Assembly: GCA_947184155.2 (NCBI GenBank)
Contig: CAMXCT020000916.1
Coordinates: forward strand, 68,361-132,360
Direction of reading: 5' to 3'
DNA: 64,000 bases
DNA from: Cladocopium goreaui
Taxonomy: Eukaryota; Sar; Dinophyceae; Suessiales; Symbiodiniaceae
Numbering within the stretch: the stretch's first letter is position 1; each line of letters starts with the position of its first letter. The notes under the pieces are model-generated. The model had not been told where the DNA came from and made no database searches. It saw only the letters and a program-made list of their open reading frames with translations. Positions 23,767-36,575 of this stretch are shown one piece after another. A program made the position numbers and the translations under genes.

Positions 23767-26319
23767 ATAGGGAATTGCCCATTGCCACGTTTGGTTGCTA
23801 GAGGGTAAGTCACATATTAGTTTGACAATGTCTTATGTGTGAGGTATCCGTTCAATCCAGTGTTGTGGTCCAACAAATGAAATGTATTTGTTTTTACACA
23901 GAAAAAAAAACATAAATCATTTAAAAAATTTTTAAAATACATTTCAAAAAAATATATAAATCATAAATCACTGGATTGGTTTAAGGGAAAATCTACAGGA
24001 AACCATGGTTTTTACCATCAAATATAGGGCTTTCCTGTAAATTTTCCCATCATCCAATTCTATGAATAAATCCTTGAAATCCTTGAAATCCAGAGTTTCG
24101 TCTTCGCAGTTCCAGTTTTTCACCCGTTTTTCTCCAGGTCATGGGGCCGGGCCTCATCTCCAACCTGTGGCGTCATTGAAACAATGGGTAAACCACGATT
24201 TCTATGGCTGAAAAATAGCTATGTAAGAAATTACCAGAGGGTTTTTTTATGGAAATCGTGGTCTTCTATGGTTTTCTCAGGATTTTCTAAATCATTGGTT
24301 TAAAATGAGGTACCCAACAATGGATGGAAAATGAAAATAGTACAGTTATAAGTTATATAATATATATAATGTATGATAATATTGGGTTTCCATAAATGGG
24401 GATATCCCAACAATGGATGGTTTATAATGGAAAATCCACAAAAATCCTATTTTTCAGTGGATGATTTTGGGGGACCTCCATTTTGGGAAAGCGCCATTTA
24501 GGTTTGGAGACGTAAACTCAAAAATCAATTGCTTTTGTACAGGAAGACCAGGAGATGAGAGTTCTCCAAATACAGCAGAATCCTGCAACCTTTTGCGCGA
24601 AACAAAATCTGGGATCAAAAATACCCTCCTTAGAGCTCTGCAAATCTTGGTGCTGCTTTTGCCTTGCCACTTTGAGGAAGACTTTAACCCCCTGACAGGA
24701 TCCCAAGTTCCAGGGTCCATTGACTCAAGAAGTTACCTGTGCGATCCCAAAAAGAAAGTTTCTGCGGGTAGGAACTTCAGGATGTTCAAGGGAGATGTCA
24801 AGCCAGACTTGGAAGAAATGTGGTAAATCAATTGGATCGCAACAAGAACAGAATGGTAGATCCAGCTCCCGACTGAGAAGACTCGCGTTTCACGAATCTC
24901 TGTAACCCAAAAACCTATTGGTTGACTATCGGTTGACCATTTGAAAACTTCATCCATCCTCATTCCATACTATTCTCACCGTTGCTTGTAGGTTTACTAT
25001 GTGCTCCAATGATCTCCAATGCCTAATTAGCGACCCCCTGCAAAAAGCATACGGATGCTTCCGGTCTATTGCCTGGGCTGAACCTTAGCCTCTTCTGGCT
25101 GAACAAATCAATATATCAACCGAAAATTCTGCACCCTTTTTCCATACTGGATTGTGATCAACCCCAACATTGGACACTAATTGGTACAACCCCATATAAT
25201 AAATTATAATGATATGATATATCATGATATGATATAATTTATAATCAATCAACAGTTGTGAGCACTGCTGGGCACTCTCCACTGCCTGTATGACTGGCGG
25301 CGTCTTGTTGGCCTCAATGGTGGACCATGGTGTACCATCAAATCCAATGTTTCCGACAAAAAAAAAAAACACAATTCTGGGATATGAGCGTGTTACATCA
25401 ACAAGTACGATGTGTTTAAGTGTGCTCTGAACTTTCGAACTACAACTAACCTTCACCAGTGCGAAGTCAGAAGGATGTCACACTGTACGATAATCCTGGA
25501 CCAACCAGAAAAGTGGTCATTCTCAAGATCTGAAACAATTCTGTGCGTCTACGCTTTGATTGCTGCCTATTGCTGCACTCTGCCAAGGGGGTGTTGCTGG
25601 TGTGCAACCATAGTTGTACTATAGCTTGGTTTATCATATTCAAAATATGACTATAGTGGCCTCAGTTTATACTATGACTATAACATACTATACCTATAGT
25701 TACAGTACTAAAACTTTACATTGCTTGCTGGCTGTAGTCATTTTCTCTTTGTTGTATACTCGTGGTGTGATGTTCTGTGTGCTCTGCAATTGGATGTGCT
25801 GTATATGGATGGGTTTTGAGTGAGCTCTAAAGTTAAAAACGAGTGAATGATTAAAACTTAAGCGCATGAATTAGCGGAAAAATATGGGAAAATGATTGAA
25901 GAGACATGTGCATGGATGATTTTCCCATTCAAAATTGGTTCCAGTTCCACCTTGCCTCCACTCCCTTGGCTGAAGGGACAGCTGCCTGGTGGGGACCCCC
26001 GGTCATCCCATGCACTTCAGCAGTGCTATGTTGGGGCTTTAAGCAAATCACAAGAGAATTTTAGTCAATTTGGATCATGGTAGGAGGAGAAATACACAAA
26101 TCTTGGAAACCGCCCACTAGCTATCTCTGTAGGTGCTTCATGGTACTTCACATATTCATGCATGTATATGTAAAATATCTGCACACATACATTCGATAAC
26201 AATGTATATACACAGCACATGCAAACACCTTCTAATGTCTAGGGTACCCCTCTGATCAGGCTGGTCCTTAAAAGTCGAAGCCCTTAATTAAGTGGCTCAC
26301 CCTTGGGAGGGAAGTCCCT
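23767..26319. other. Intergenic, with MITE remnant and unassigned exon-like blocks
   Basis: A family-1 MITE remnant lies at about 24,186-24,241 (TTTCTATGGCTG...TTACCAGAGG). A 121-codon plus frame at 24,464-24,826 and a minus block near 25,250-25,345 look protein-like, but I recognise neither and see no firm splice borders. The rest is AT-rich, with microsatellite near 25,200-25,240. Confidence 0.35.
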
Positions 26320-26502
26320 ATGAAAGGGGAAACCTGTAAACCCAACAGAGCAAACGTGGAAGGAAGGCCACCACCAGGTGTTAGGGCCCCACTGGATATT
26401 TCACTTCTGGCGGGTTGGTTCAGATCTTGCGGCGGCAGCCCCTTGTCACTTGAAATGACATCCACCACCACTGCCCGGGCTTTTTGTTGCCCTGACAAGC
26501 GC

Positions 26503-27873
26503 CTAAATGTGGCTGAACAATTTTTCTACACTGGAATGGTTACCGCCACGGTCTGGATGGCCCCATGTCACCACGGTTCCATTTGCCAAAATCGCAGCAA
26601 AAGCTTTGCGTGTGGCAAAAATCTGCTGGACATTTCTGAGCTGATGTTGGACTATGGAGCTGTCACCACCATAGTCTGGATCGCCCCACGTCACCACAGC
26701 TCCTTCTGCCAGAATCGCAGCAAAAGCTTTGCGCGTGCCACAAACCTGCTTGACATTTCTGAGCTGATGTTGGACTCTGGAGCTGTCACCGCCATAGTCT
26801 GGATCTCCCCACGTCACCACGGTTCCTTCTGCCAGAATCGCAGCAAAAGATGCGGCTGTGCAACGAATCTCCTGGACATTTCTGAGCTGATGTTGGACCC
26901 TGGAGCTGTCACCACCACACTTCAAATTGCCCCACGTCACCACGTTTCCGTTTGCCAAAATAGCAGCAAATGCATTGCCTGCGCTACAAATCTGATGGAC
27001 ATTTCTCAGTCGATGTTGAACTCTGGAGCTGTCACCACCCAACAGTCGATGGCCCCACGTCACCACGTTTCCATTTGCCAAAATCGCAGCAAATGCATTG
27101 GCTGCGCCACAAATCTGCTGGACATTTCTGAGCTGATGTTGGACTTTGGAGCTGTCACCACCAGAGTTCAGATGGCCCCACGTCACCACGTTTCCATTCG
27201 CCAAAATCGCGGCAAAAGCTTTGCATGTGCCGCAAACCTGCTGGACATTCCTAAGCTCATGTTGGACTCTGGAACTATCAGCGCCATAGTCAAGGTAGGC
27301 ATCGCCCCACGTCACCACGGTTCCATTTGCCAAAACCGCAGCAAAAGACGAAGCTGTGCCACAAACCTGCTTGACATTTCTGAGCTGATGTTGGACTCTG
27401 GAGCTGTCACCGCCATAGTCTGGATCTCCCCACGTCACCACGGTTCCTTCTGCCAGAATCGCAGCAAAAGATGCGGCTGTGCAACAAATCTCCTGGACAT
27501 TTCTGAGCTGATGTTGGACCCCGGAGCTGTCACCACCACACTTCAAATTGCCCCAGGTGACTGCGCGACTTCCAACACACCACAAAGCAAATGCACGCCA
27601 TGTCGCAGCTACCTTTGGCTGCTGGGCAACAGCTGTAAGGCTGTCTCCATTTTGAAGCCCAGAAAGTTCCAGAGAACCTGTTTGGTCGAGAAGGCGCCCA
27701 TCAGGTGCAGCAAGCCTCAGAAAACGTTGCCCCAAGGACTGTTGTGCGGCGATTTTCAAGTCGGAAAGGCGGGCAAACTGCGAGACCACGACAGATTCAT
27801 ACCGTCCACTTGGCAGGGACACCTCAAGCTTGAGACTGTCAGCCTCCTCAGGGCCCGAAGCTTTGCGCTTCAT
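26503..27873 (-). CDS. RCC1/HERC-like repeat protein with ubiquitin-like N-terminus
   Basis: 456 residues. The N-terminus (about 15-80) resembles a ubiquitin fold: LKLEVSLPSGRY, LSDLKIAAQQSLGQ, LLDQTGSLELSGLQNGDSL. The rest is nine tandem repeats of about 41 residues with the core FAAILANGTVVTWG, a GGDSS turn and VQHQLRNVQQI, which matches the RCC1-type blade pattern. Such proteins are common in dinoflagellates and are often labelled HERC-like, but no HECT ligase domain is present, so ubiquitin-ligase activity should not be assumed. Repeats 1 and 6, and 2 and 7, are nearly identical, pointing to block duplication. No intron is needed. A 543-codon frame on the opposite strand is a by-product of the repeats. 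The start is the first Met before the ubiquitin-like part. Confidence 0.85.
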   Translation of the reverse strand: MKRKASGPEEADSLKLEVSLPSGRYESVVVSQFARLSDLKIAAQQSLGQRFLRLAAPDGRLLDQTGSLELSGLQNGDSLTAVAQQPKVAATWRAFALWCVGSRAVTWGNLKCGGDSSGVQHQLRNVQEICCTAASFAAILAEGTVVTWGDPDYGGDSSRVQHQLRNVKQVCGTASSFAAVLANGTVVTWGDAYLDYGADSSRVQHELRNVQQVCGTCKAFAAILANGNVVTWGHLNSGGDSSKVQHQLRNVQQICGAANAFAAILANGNVVTWGHRLLGGDSSRVQHRLRNVHQICSAGNAFAAILANGNVVTWGNLKCGGDSSRVQHQLRNVQEIRCTAASFAAILAEGTVVTWGDPDYGGDSSRVQHQLRNVKQVCGTRKAFAAILAEGAVVTWGDPDYGGDSSIVQHQLRNVQQIFATRKAFAAILANGTVVTWGHPDRGGNHSSVEKLFSHI

Positions 27874-29112
27874 GGCAAGCTGAGGCTGAATAGATATTAT
27901 TCGCTAGCCATCAGTGTCAAATGCAGGTTTAGTTTATCAAAATGGTGGTAACCAAGAATTGGATGCTTTAATAATGTCCCTCAAAAAAAAGACGGGATGA
28001 TCTTGGGGTAGCCCCATTTCAAGAAATACCCAGATTCCTTTCTCTGCTGACTTAATGTTGACTAATATCTTTGATCTTTACATCATCTTCCTATTGAGCT
28101 GCTGAGAGCCAAGATCATCATGTTTTTCATCACCAAGGAGCAACAATGAGACATCCAGAAGAAAATTCCAACCCACTGCCAGGATAAAACCGACAACCTG
28201 TGGATATGATCGGGATAATCGGGATATGATTTGACGGTGTTTTGTAAAGGATGTAATTCGACCTCCCTAATTTTGAATGTGGCCCCCGAAAAACTGCATA
28301 ACATACAGAACCAGGCTCTCGGGGCCGTAGCCGCACTGGGATGTTGTATGTTTTTTGAATGTTTCGAAATGTGATGTCGGAACTTAAGCAACCCTTAGAG
28401 TAGCCTACAATTTAGATGACAATCCAAATCTATAGGCAACCACTAGTTCCTGTGCATTGTGAACAAGAGTTGGCAGTAATTGTTTGTCCAACCAACCGCA
28501 AAAAGAAGACAAATTCACTACTGTAACCTATATAGATAAACTGCGAAAATGTGTAAAGGGATAGCCGGGATAGCTGGTGCGCCTAAGAATCTCCAGCGTC
28601 ACCATACAACTTTCAGGGACTCCTCCCACTCTTGCCTGCTTCCCTTTCTCCAATTCTGCCCGCGCGGCTTTCGCCACAGCTAAGGCAGCACTTGGAGCGC
28701 TCATACGCGGGGCTGCAGTGGCAGCCTAGCAGGTACACGCCCAGAGAAACTGGATCCATCATTTATAGACCCATCTATAGAATACCATCATTTATAGACC
28801 CATATATATATATATTGTATATATATATATTGTATATATATATATTGTATATATATATATTGTATATATATATACCCATCTATAGAATACTTGGGTCCAC
28901 ATGGGCGAAAAATCAGTCCATGTTTGTGTCCGAGATTTCGAGACTCACGGGCCATCGAGGTCCGCGGTCCGCCAGTGCATCAGAAATTCTTGCCATCGAA
29001 ATGTTCCGCCAATGCATCCTGATGTGGTAAAGCCAATCATAACCCGTCCCTGATAAATTATTCATCAAAGAATGGTATTATGATATCATTATTGGGTTTA
29101 CCCCACTACTAA
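27874..29112. other. Intergenic, no gene identified
   Basis: A GC-richer block at 28,640-28,740 and another at 28,920-29,020 could be exons, but strand and frame are ambiguous. A 15-bp AT minisatellite lies within (listed separately). Confidence 0.35.
28803..28873. repeat. 15-bp AT minisatellite
   Basis: About four and a half copies of TATATATATATTGTA; the ATTG mark falls at 28,814, 28,829, 28,844 and 28,859. Confidence 0.9.
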
Positions 29113-29117
29113 CCATC

Positions 29118-29269
29118 TGTAGATGCTCTATGCAGGCAATGCAAACATCACATGGCAATGCACACACCGTTTTAACCTGAAGTGGACTCTTGTGCCTACA
29201 GTGGCCACGGATCCATCGTGACTATGCGTTCAGCCAAACTGTGCATGCTGAAAATGGAGTGCATTTACA
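29118..29269 (-). repeat. 3' LTR of the copia element
   Basis: 152 bp, starting TGTAGATGCTCT and ending GCATTTACA on plus. It matches 41,207-41,358 base for base as far as I can read. It is short for a copia LTR but within range. Confidence 0.92.
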
Positions 29270-32200
29270 CTGGTCTAAAATCCTGCTGGTTTTTGTCCTG
29301 CCTTGGCATGGTTTTCAGAGGCAGGCTCAACCAGCCCGAATTAATCCTACCCCACCACTCAGTTGGCTTGAGTCTCTTGGTTAGAATGTCGGCCAACTGC
29401 TCATGCGTCGGTAACCAGTGAAGCGGTGGCCGAAGAGGTCTTTCTGGGGTTGGTTTAAATTCTTCTCCATGCTCCTGGCGCCACTGATGTTCCGCTTCTA
29501 TCATCAGTGCTTGTCTCAATCCGGCCAAGTCGATGGCCAAACGCTTTTCTGCCGGAGCACGTGGCACTCCTTCACGATGAATGTGGTCATAGAGGCTGCG
29601 ACAATCTGTCACAAGATGGAGAGGGAAGAATTGCCCTCCTTGATGATCAGGAACTCGGGCTCCGGTCGCAAATGAGATATAGAGCCCGCGCAAAAACAAA
29701 GCCCCTTCCAATCCCTCGCTGCACGCCATTGTTTCTCCAGCAAAGGTGGATCGGCAAACACGGTGCGCCGCTTTGCTCTTCCAGTCTACCAAGCTAAATC
29801 TGCCACCCTCGTTTCCCAAGCATGTTATATCAGCCAGCAAGACTAAGGATCCCAATTGAGATGCAACTTGATGATCACCGATCCAGTCGAAATCCTGTTC
29901 TTCACCCGCATCAGGTTGCGTGTTTGCCCACGCAGCGTCGTGGTACGCCAAGAAGCACAACCTCTCCTCCGGGATTTTGCGCAGTGTAACCCCGCAATGT
30001 TGGAACTGGATCGTGTCGGTGACTGCCTTGTTGGTTTGCTTGAGATCTGCTATGGATGGAGTTCGCTGTTTCTTTTGAGCCTGGCACACCTGGAACTGGA
30101 TGTCTGGCCGTGTCTGTTTTGCTAGCCAGGAAAGACACCCAATGACGGCTCTGTTTTCTTCTATTTGTTCAATTGATGCTTCTTGTTCTTCACTAACTCC
30201 TTGCTCGATGGTGACTTTCTCAACACGGCTCTTTGCATAGCCGTGCTGGCTGATGACAACCTCCTCTGCTGAACACTTGTATTCACAGCCCACATACTCA
30301 AAAGTGTCCTCCTCCCACTCATCCGCTGGAAAGAGGCGCTTGAGCTCGGACTGGATGTGCTTCGCCAGTCCATTGGGTGCCATCAGCATGAGGTCGTCAA
30401 CATGGGTGAGCAGCAAACCGCAGACTGACTTGTCTGCTTCTTTGACAAATTGGAAAACGCAGGGATCAATGACATTCTGCACAACGTGGTAGGTGTCCCC
30501 CTCATGGTCCACCTTCATTTTGCGAACATCACCAGAGAGCTTCATCCACCAAAGCTTAGGGCTAGTGCTGAGTCCAAAAACACCTTTGAGAACCTCGATC
30601 AGCTGCCCGGGCTGCAAGCCAGGGATGCCCCTTTTTGGTTGGCGAAAGTAAAGCTCCCTCGGTGCTGGGATGCCGTTGAGGAATGCCGCCCTGATGTCTC
30701 CAACTGAGACCTTCCAGCCCCGATTCAAAGCAAGTTGCAAGGCCAAAATGATGGAGTGTTTGGATGTAGTCGGTGCATCCGTTGCCATGTCGACCTTCCC
30801 CAAATCGGGGTCGTTCTGTCCAGCAATGCAAAGTCGTGCTTTGGCACGTGGAGGCACGCTAGAATCCACCTTCCGTTTGGCATAATTCTTGTCTCGGCAA
30901 ATGAATCTTGAATTGAGCACCCGGTCGGGCTTGATACGCTGGAAGACTTCTTCGCTCTCTGCAAGGCTGAGGGGCTTGACAGCTCCAAACTGGAGGTGTT
31001 CGTCCCATTGTTTTTGCTCTGCCTCCCGATACAATTGACGTTCATCAGGAGGAATCAATTGCCATGGGATCTCCTTCTCCAGTTGTTTCTCCTTGCCCTT
31101 CTCGGAGATCGCATGTTTCATCATGAAGACCTTTCTTGGTTTCTTGAGGCTGATGGGCAGGTCATCCAAGGCTTGCCGATGCCTCACATGAGCTTCTATC
31201 TCTCTCTCACGCCGCTGTGCCTGTGCTACTGGATCATTTGGATGGTCCTCCTCCATGGCGAGCTCTTGTTCTATCTCTCCATCACCAGGTTCCCATTCCA
31301 TCTCTTCCTTTTGATCCTCCTCCTCATAGTCTTGGTCAATGATGTCATCATCCGCATTCTCCACAACCTTCCGTAGCTCAGCTATCGACGCCTTGATGCG
31401 CAGCATCTCTGACACCTCCTCATGATGAGCTGTTCGTAGGTGTTCTGGTGCTGCAAGCAGGCATCGTCCGCCACGAGCCACCCAAAAGTTGTGACCTTCT
31501 TTCCCGATGACGGTTCCGGGACCGATCCATGTGCTGCCGCTCTTCTTGCCCTTTCGTTGCCGTAGTTCTCGGTGTATGAAGACCAAATCACCAGCTGCAA
31601 AGTCTTGTTTTTCAACCCGTGCTTTGTGTTGTGCAGCTCGTTGTAGTGCATCTTTGGTTTGACAACGAAAGAAGGCTGAGCGAGCCCCCAGGCGGATGGC
31701 GTGAGAACGACTCACCTTCTCATCGGCCGTGATGTTATCCAGCTCCTCAGGTCCTAGGTGACTATCAAACAAGTCACCTGCCATCTTCATTTGTGTACCA
31801 AAGACCCATTGCCTTGGTGAGTATCTTGACTTGTTTCTGAGCTGGTTCTTCGCATCGCTGGTGCATGCCACTGCCTCTGTGAACTCCTCGTCGGTGACCG
31901 TCAGGTCTTCGACGAGCTTCTTCCAAATGTTCTTCCAAGTGGCACCATGTCTCTCACAAACACCGTTTTGCCAGTGTGCCTGCCCAGCGGCGCATCTCAC
32001 AATGACGGACCGGCTGTCCATCAGCTGCAAAAATTGATCTCGAAAGCCGGAGTCGAGATCGACCAGCAAATGTTTTGGGGCTCCCGCCCAATTGATCCAA
32101 CCCTCCAACATAGCTCGGGCCAGCTCTTCTGACTTGGTGCTGGCCACAGGAATCACCACCTGGTAAGTGGAGGCGAGGTCGATCACATTCAATGCCGGCC

Positions 32201-34228
32201 TATTGCGGCTGTTGGAAGTATCCAGCCAGATCACGTCCGCAGCTATGACCTCATTGAAGTCCAATGCTACACATGGATGCGCCACCCTGGAAGACGCTGG
32301 CCTCGTACTTCGCTCACATGTCCTGCAGACCATTTGCTCTGCTGCTCGGATCACATTGTCGGGAGCACCCCCAATCCTCAGGTGTCGTACGAGATCACGG
32401 TTGGGAGGGTGCCCCAAGTTCTGGTGGATCCGCTTCAAAACTGAAGCGATCTTGGGATTGACCTTGCCTTTGAAAGAGATGGCCGCTGCCCCGAAACTAT
32501 CGGGCTCCCAGTCCTCCTCCTCTAAGGCCTGGAGTTGCTCGTCGTTGGCATCTTCAGCTCGCGCAAGATCTGTAGGGAACTGGACAAAGACCCTGTTGGG
32601 GCAGCGCCAGGCTTGGTCAGCCGCTCTTACCACAGCATTGGCAAATGCCGTGGGGTAAACGGCAGTCCATGCAGTGTCTCGCCCTTGTACTGGTCGATGA
32701 TCATGGCTGCCATCTTCACATTTCTGTGCGATGTTGTTCCCAAACGTGGTGTTGTTGGTGAGCAGAGCCAACGGTTTTCTCAGTGGCCGCCCATCTTGCA
32801 AGCTTCGGAGGCCAAACGTACAAAGATCTACCTCAGCAAATGTTGCCGACACCCCCACAAAACGCTGAAGTGCCGGATGTCGCCAGAGATCACTCCCCTT
32901 GGGGTTCTCAATCACCGCAATGCCACCCAAAGAGTGTTGTAGTTCAAAAACCCGTGCAGTGAAGTTCACCAAGGCCCCTTCTCTCTTCCGAAGACGCCGT
33001 AGTTCTTGCTTCTCATAGTTCAACCTCGAAAACTTGCACCAGTATGTGCAGGGTGGTGCCATCCAAAGCAACTTGGGTCTGTGCTCCAGGATTTCACTGA
33101 GCACCTCCTCCTGCTGACTCCGTAGTTTGAGGTTGTGGTCATACTTCAGGTCTCTAGGTTGGAGCACTGCTCGGTGTCGTTTGGCATAGGCGCTGGATAT
33201 CCTGGCATGTCCAGCAAACAGCTTAAGGCAATCAGTCCCTCCATTGTCTCGTTCATAGTGTCGAGGTTGTAGAACTGCCCAAGCTTCCCAAAGTGGATCT
33301 GCCATGACCTCATGTGCCCAGCCGCCCATTGCCACTGTGCATGCCAAAAGCACCGTGCAGAGCCCCTTTGCTTGATCTTTCATGAATTGCGTGGTACTTC
33401 TTCTCGCCATCTTCCGCCGTTTCATACCAGCCCTGGCTCTCGCCTTCGGGGACCCACTACGCGGCCCATCACCAGACGATTCGCTGCTGCTAAGCCCGAG
33501 CATCACCTCATTCACAAACACCTCGTTCTCATCCGGAGAGTCGTTGGTGTTGGTGTCATACTTGGCCTTATAGTCACCAGTGCAAAGCCCGACTGTGTCC
33601 TTATACTCAGAGACCTTGCGCTCATCCGGAGCGTCGTCACCGCTACACACATACTTTACCTCATAGTCCAGACCACCCATCGGTTTCAGCACTGTGGCAT
33701 CCTTGCTTTCAATCTCCTCCTCCCGGATGCCCTTGGTGTCGGAGATTTCACCACCAGCTGCACTGCTCAGTTGGGATTGCGCTTCTTGAGCGCTGAGATC
33801 CTGTCCTCCAACTTCTTGATGGTGAGGTTCGGATCCTCCCCCTCGTCCTCCAGATCGCTGTCGCTGATGATCTCGGGTCCCCGACGAGCCACCCCCCGAC
33901 GTGAGGAGCAGCCGCTGACCCTGCTCCACGAAGCATCTGAGTACCCCCCATGGCGACCGAGGTCCTTCATCTTGGGTGGAGGCACCACCGCATTGGCTTC
34001 CGGGTCTTTGGCCACCTCGGTCGAGCTGCTCGCTGTCTTCTGACGCCGTTCCACTTCTCCCTGCGCCCATGTGGCGAGCCTCACCAGATCGGGTGAGGAG
34101 TTCGGGTTTGCCTTCACCTCCTGCATGCTCCATTGGAGATACCCCAGCGGGACTTCTTGATACATCCATCCCTTGAACTTGCCGAAGGTCACCAAAGTCT
34201 GCCCTGGGGTGCTCTTCACATCGCGGAT
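29265..34228 (-). CDS. Copia pol: integrase, reverse transcriptase, RNase H
   Basis: The long frame (34,169-29,265, 1,634 codons) contains, in order: a methyltransferase-like block with LLWMAPPCTYW (about residue 369) and VIENPKGSD; an HHCC zinc motif, RIHQNLGHPP...CRTC (about 576-610); an rve integrase core with DVIWLD, VDLDSGF and NGVCERH (Asp, Asp, Glu; about 643-740); a reverse transcriptase with VSVGDIRAAFLNG and the catalytic LLTHVDDLML (about 1,255; HVDD in place of YVDD); and RNase H with WKSKAAHRVCRSTFAGE, VTDCRSLYD and HEQLADILTKRL. The true N-terminal reading lies in another frame from 34,228 to about 33,780 (TFGKFKGWMYQEVPLGYLQW), then shifts into the long frame near 33,780. Upstream of that point the 1,634-codon frame is therefore out of register. 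It makes the enzymes for copying and inserting the element. Confidence 0.9.
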
Positions 34229-34587
34229 GAGCCTCCCAGAAGATGAGGTTAGGTTAAAAAGGTGCTTTTAGGCTATTTTGAAAAATTAGTCAACTTTCTG
34301 CCTATTAGGTAGATCATGTTTAACCTTGAAAAGGTTATTTGATCAAATAACCTTTAACTATTTTCAAGGTTATTCATACAAGTTACCTTTGTTTTTGAAG
34401 GTTATTCATACAAGTTACCCTGTTTTTCAAGGTTATTCATAGGACTTGCCTTTTTCCCCAAGGTTATTTATATCATCTACCTGGGTGTGCTTGCTTTTAT
34501 GCTTATGTCAACAGCAGCCAATGTGACAGTACGCACGTATTGGTTTGAGTTTCTTTGTTTCAGCAAGACCAGCAAGTAAACATGGTT

Positions 34588-35513
34588 TCACCCATTTGTT
34601 GATTCTTTGGTCTGATTCTTTGGCCCTTCCACTTCGTAGGTATCAAACCTGTACATCACTTTTCCTCCTTGGTTGACCCCTGTGATGTCACCACTGGCCA
34701 GCGCCTGGTTGAAGGCATCAGCATCGCCATGGAAGTAGTGATGGAGCATGATTGCACGTGGAAAACTGGTCTGGGCATCTTTGCCAAAGCTCTTGTCAGA
34801 GGTCTCTTCAGCCAGCTTCTGAAACTGGGATTGTCTGCCTGCATTTCCCAGCAGCCTGTCTTGGAGTTCTTCTTGTAACAAGCAGTCCACCGACATGGTT
34901 TTTTCTTCCGTGGTTTCAGATTTTTCCCAGATCTCCTTGATCTGTGCTGGAACTTTTCCTGCTTTGAGCAGCCTGTTGAACTTCCACCAGCACCTCTGGA
35001 ACGCTTTTCATTGTGACCATCAGGATCCACACATTCATCCTGTTCTCTCACTTCTTCTTCTTCTTTTTCTTCTTCTCCCTCAACCTTCTCAACCTCTTCT
35101 TTCGCTTCTGGCACCCCAGACTGGAGCTTGGAGACTTGGTCTCTGGTACCACCTTTGGCAGCAGGCCTTTTGAAAGGTGCAGGGGTGTCTTCCTTTTTGT
35201 TCCTCTTTTCTTTCTTCTCCTTTTGTTTCTTCTCCTTTTTGTCCTTGGCACTTCCTTTGGCTTTGGCCTTTGGCATCGGTTTTTTCCCTTTGAAAGTCTT
35301 TGGTGGTGTCTTTGGCTTGGGTTTGCTTCCTGCCTTTGCTTTGGAAGCTGGTTTTTCAAGCGGTTGCTGCTCTTCCTCCTCTTGCTCCTCTTCCTTATTC
35401 TCATTCTCTTCATTTTCCTTCTTTTCGGGTTCCATGGCCACCTCAGAAGCCTGGCTGTAGCAAGGGCTCCCAGGTAAATACCTGGCAGTAGTTTTCACTG
35501 GGCTGTTGTGCAT
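34588..35513 (-). pseudogene. Lys/Glu-rich gene segment captured in the left arm of the palindrome
   Basis: The frame from 35,513 encodes a highly charged region (EKKENEENENKEEEQEEEE..., then KKEKRNKKEDTPAPFKRPAA). After a frame change near 34,980 a second frame ends in RQSQFQKLAEE, SFPRAIMLHHYFHGDADAF and VMYRFDTYEVEG, with stop at 34,588. The combination resembles an abundant dinoflagellate protein family of unknown function with a Lys-rich head and a globular tail (from memory, moderate confidence). The same segment occurs inverted in the right arm. I infer a host gene fragment carried by the element, not a working gene. Confidence 0.6.
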
Positions 35514-35999
35514 GGAGCGACAAAAAGTGTGTAATTGGATACCTGGTATTCACTATTTAAAAATGTTAATTTCTTGGAGTGTTACTTGAAGGTTATTAGA
35601 AAGATATTTTTACATTGTGGATAACTTCTTGAAGTGGTATTTGAAAATTATTAGAGATATATTTCTACAGTGTTCATGTTGCCAGCAAAACCTTGGAAGT
35701 GATGGTGCTTGAGAGCAGCACACACTGTGTGTGCATCTAGTCTCTACTATTTGCTGCTAATGACAAACATTTTAGATTTCAACCATGTTAGCATTGCTGC
35801 TGTTGGCTTTGGGCCTGGAAAGAATGCAACAGAAAAATGCCATGCAAGCACCTACAGGACTTCTGTTTTTGGCGATGGTTTTGATGACAACGATCCTTTT
35901 GATTTGGAGAAACAAGAAATTTTTGCAAAAGTCCCAGCCAAAAAATGATTTGTTTAGGAACTTTTGCAACACAGTGCCAAGGTGCCTTAGCAGTTTGCT

Positions 36000-36575
36000 T
36001 AGAAGTTTCTAAGCAAAGTGCTAAGGGGCCTTAGCAGTTTGCTTAGAAGTTTCTAAGCAAACTGCTAAGCTGCCTTAGAAGTTTCTAAGCAAAGTGCTAA
36101 GGGGCCTTAGAAGTTTCGAAGCAAACTGCTAAGACCACCTTGGAAGTTTCTAAGCAAACTGCTAAGGCCACCTTAGAAGTTTCTAAGCAAACTGCTAAGC
36201 TGCCTTAGAAGTTTCTAAGCAAACTGCTAAGGGCCTTAGAAGTTTCTAAGCAAACTGCTAAAGGCCTTAGAAGTTTCTAAGCAAACTGCTAAGGGCCTTA
36301 GAAGTTTCTAAGCAAACTGCTAAGGCAGCTTGGTAGTTTGCTTAGAAACTCCTAAGGCAGCTTTGCAGTTTGCTTAGAAACTCCTAAGGCAGCTTAGCAG
36401 TTTGCTTAGAAACTTCCAAGGTGGTCTTAGCAGTTTGCTTCGAAACTTCTAAGGCCCCTTAGCACTTTGCTTAGAAACTTCTAAGGCAGCTTAGCAGTTT
36501 GCTTAGAAACTTCTAAGCAAACTGCTAAGGCCCCTTAGCACTTTGCTTAGAAACTTCTAAGCAAACTGCTAAGGC
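36000..36575. repeat. Central repeat field of the palindrome
   Basis: About 15 copies of short, self-complementary words, AGCAGTTTGCTTAGAAGTTT and the reverse, spaced roughly 35-41 bp. Orientation switches at the palindrome centre near 36,300. The field can fold at several scales. Confidence 0.85.

Noticed and set aside
26320-27951. 543-codon open frame on plus, antisense to the RCC1-repeat gene
   Set aside because: Its repeats (ATNLLDISELMLD) are the antisense of the RCC1 repeats. The minus frame has a ubiquitin-like head and recognisable blades, while the plus frame has neither a known domain nor non-repeat conserved parts.
34895-35477. Leu/Phe-rich, membrane-like plus frames over the left palindrome arm
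   Set aside because: They are the antisense of the Lys/Glu-rich captured gene segment; Lys/Glu codons read backwards as Phe/Leu.
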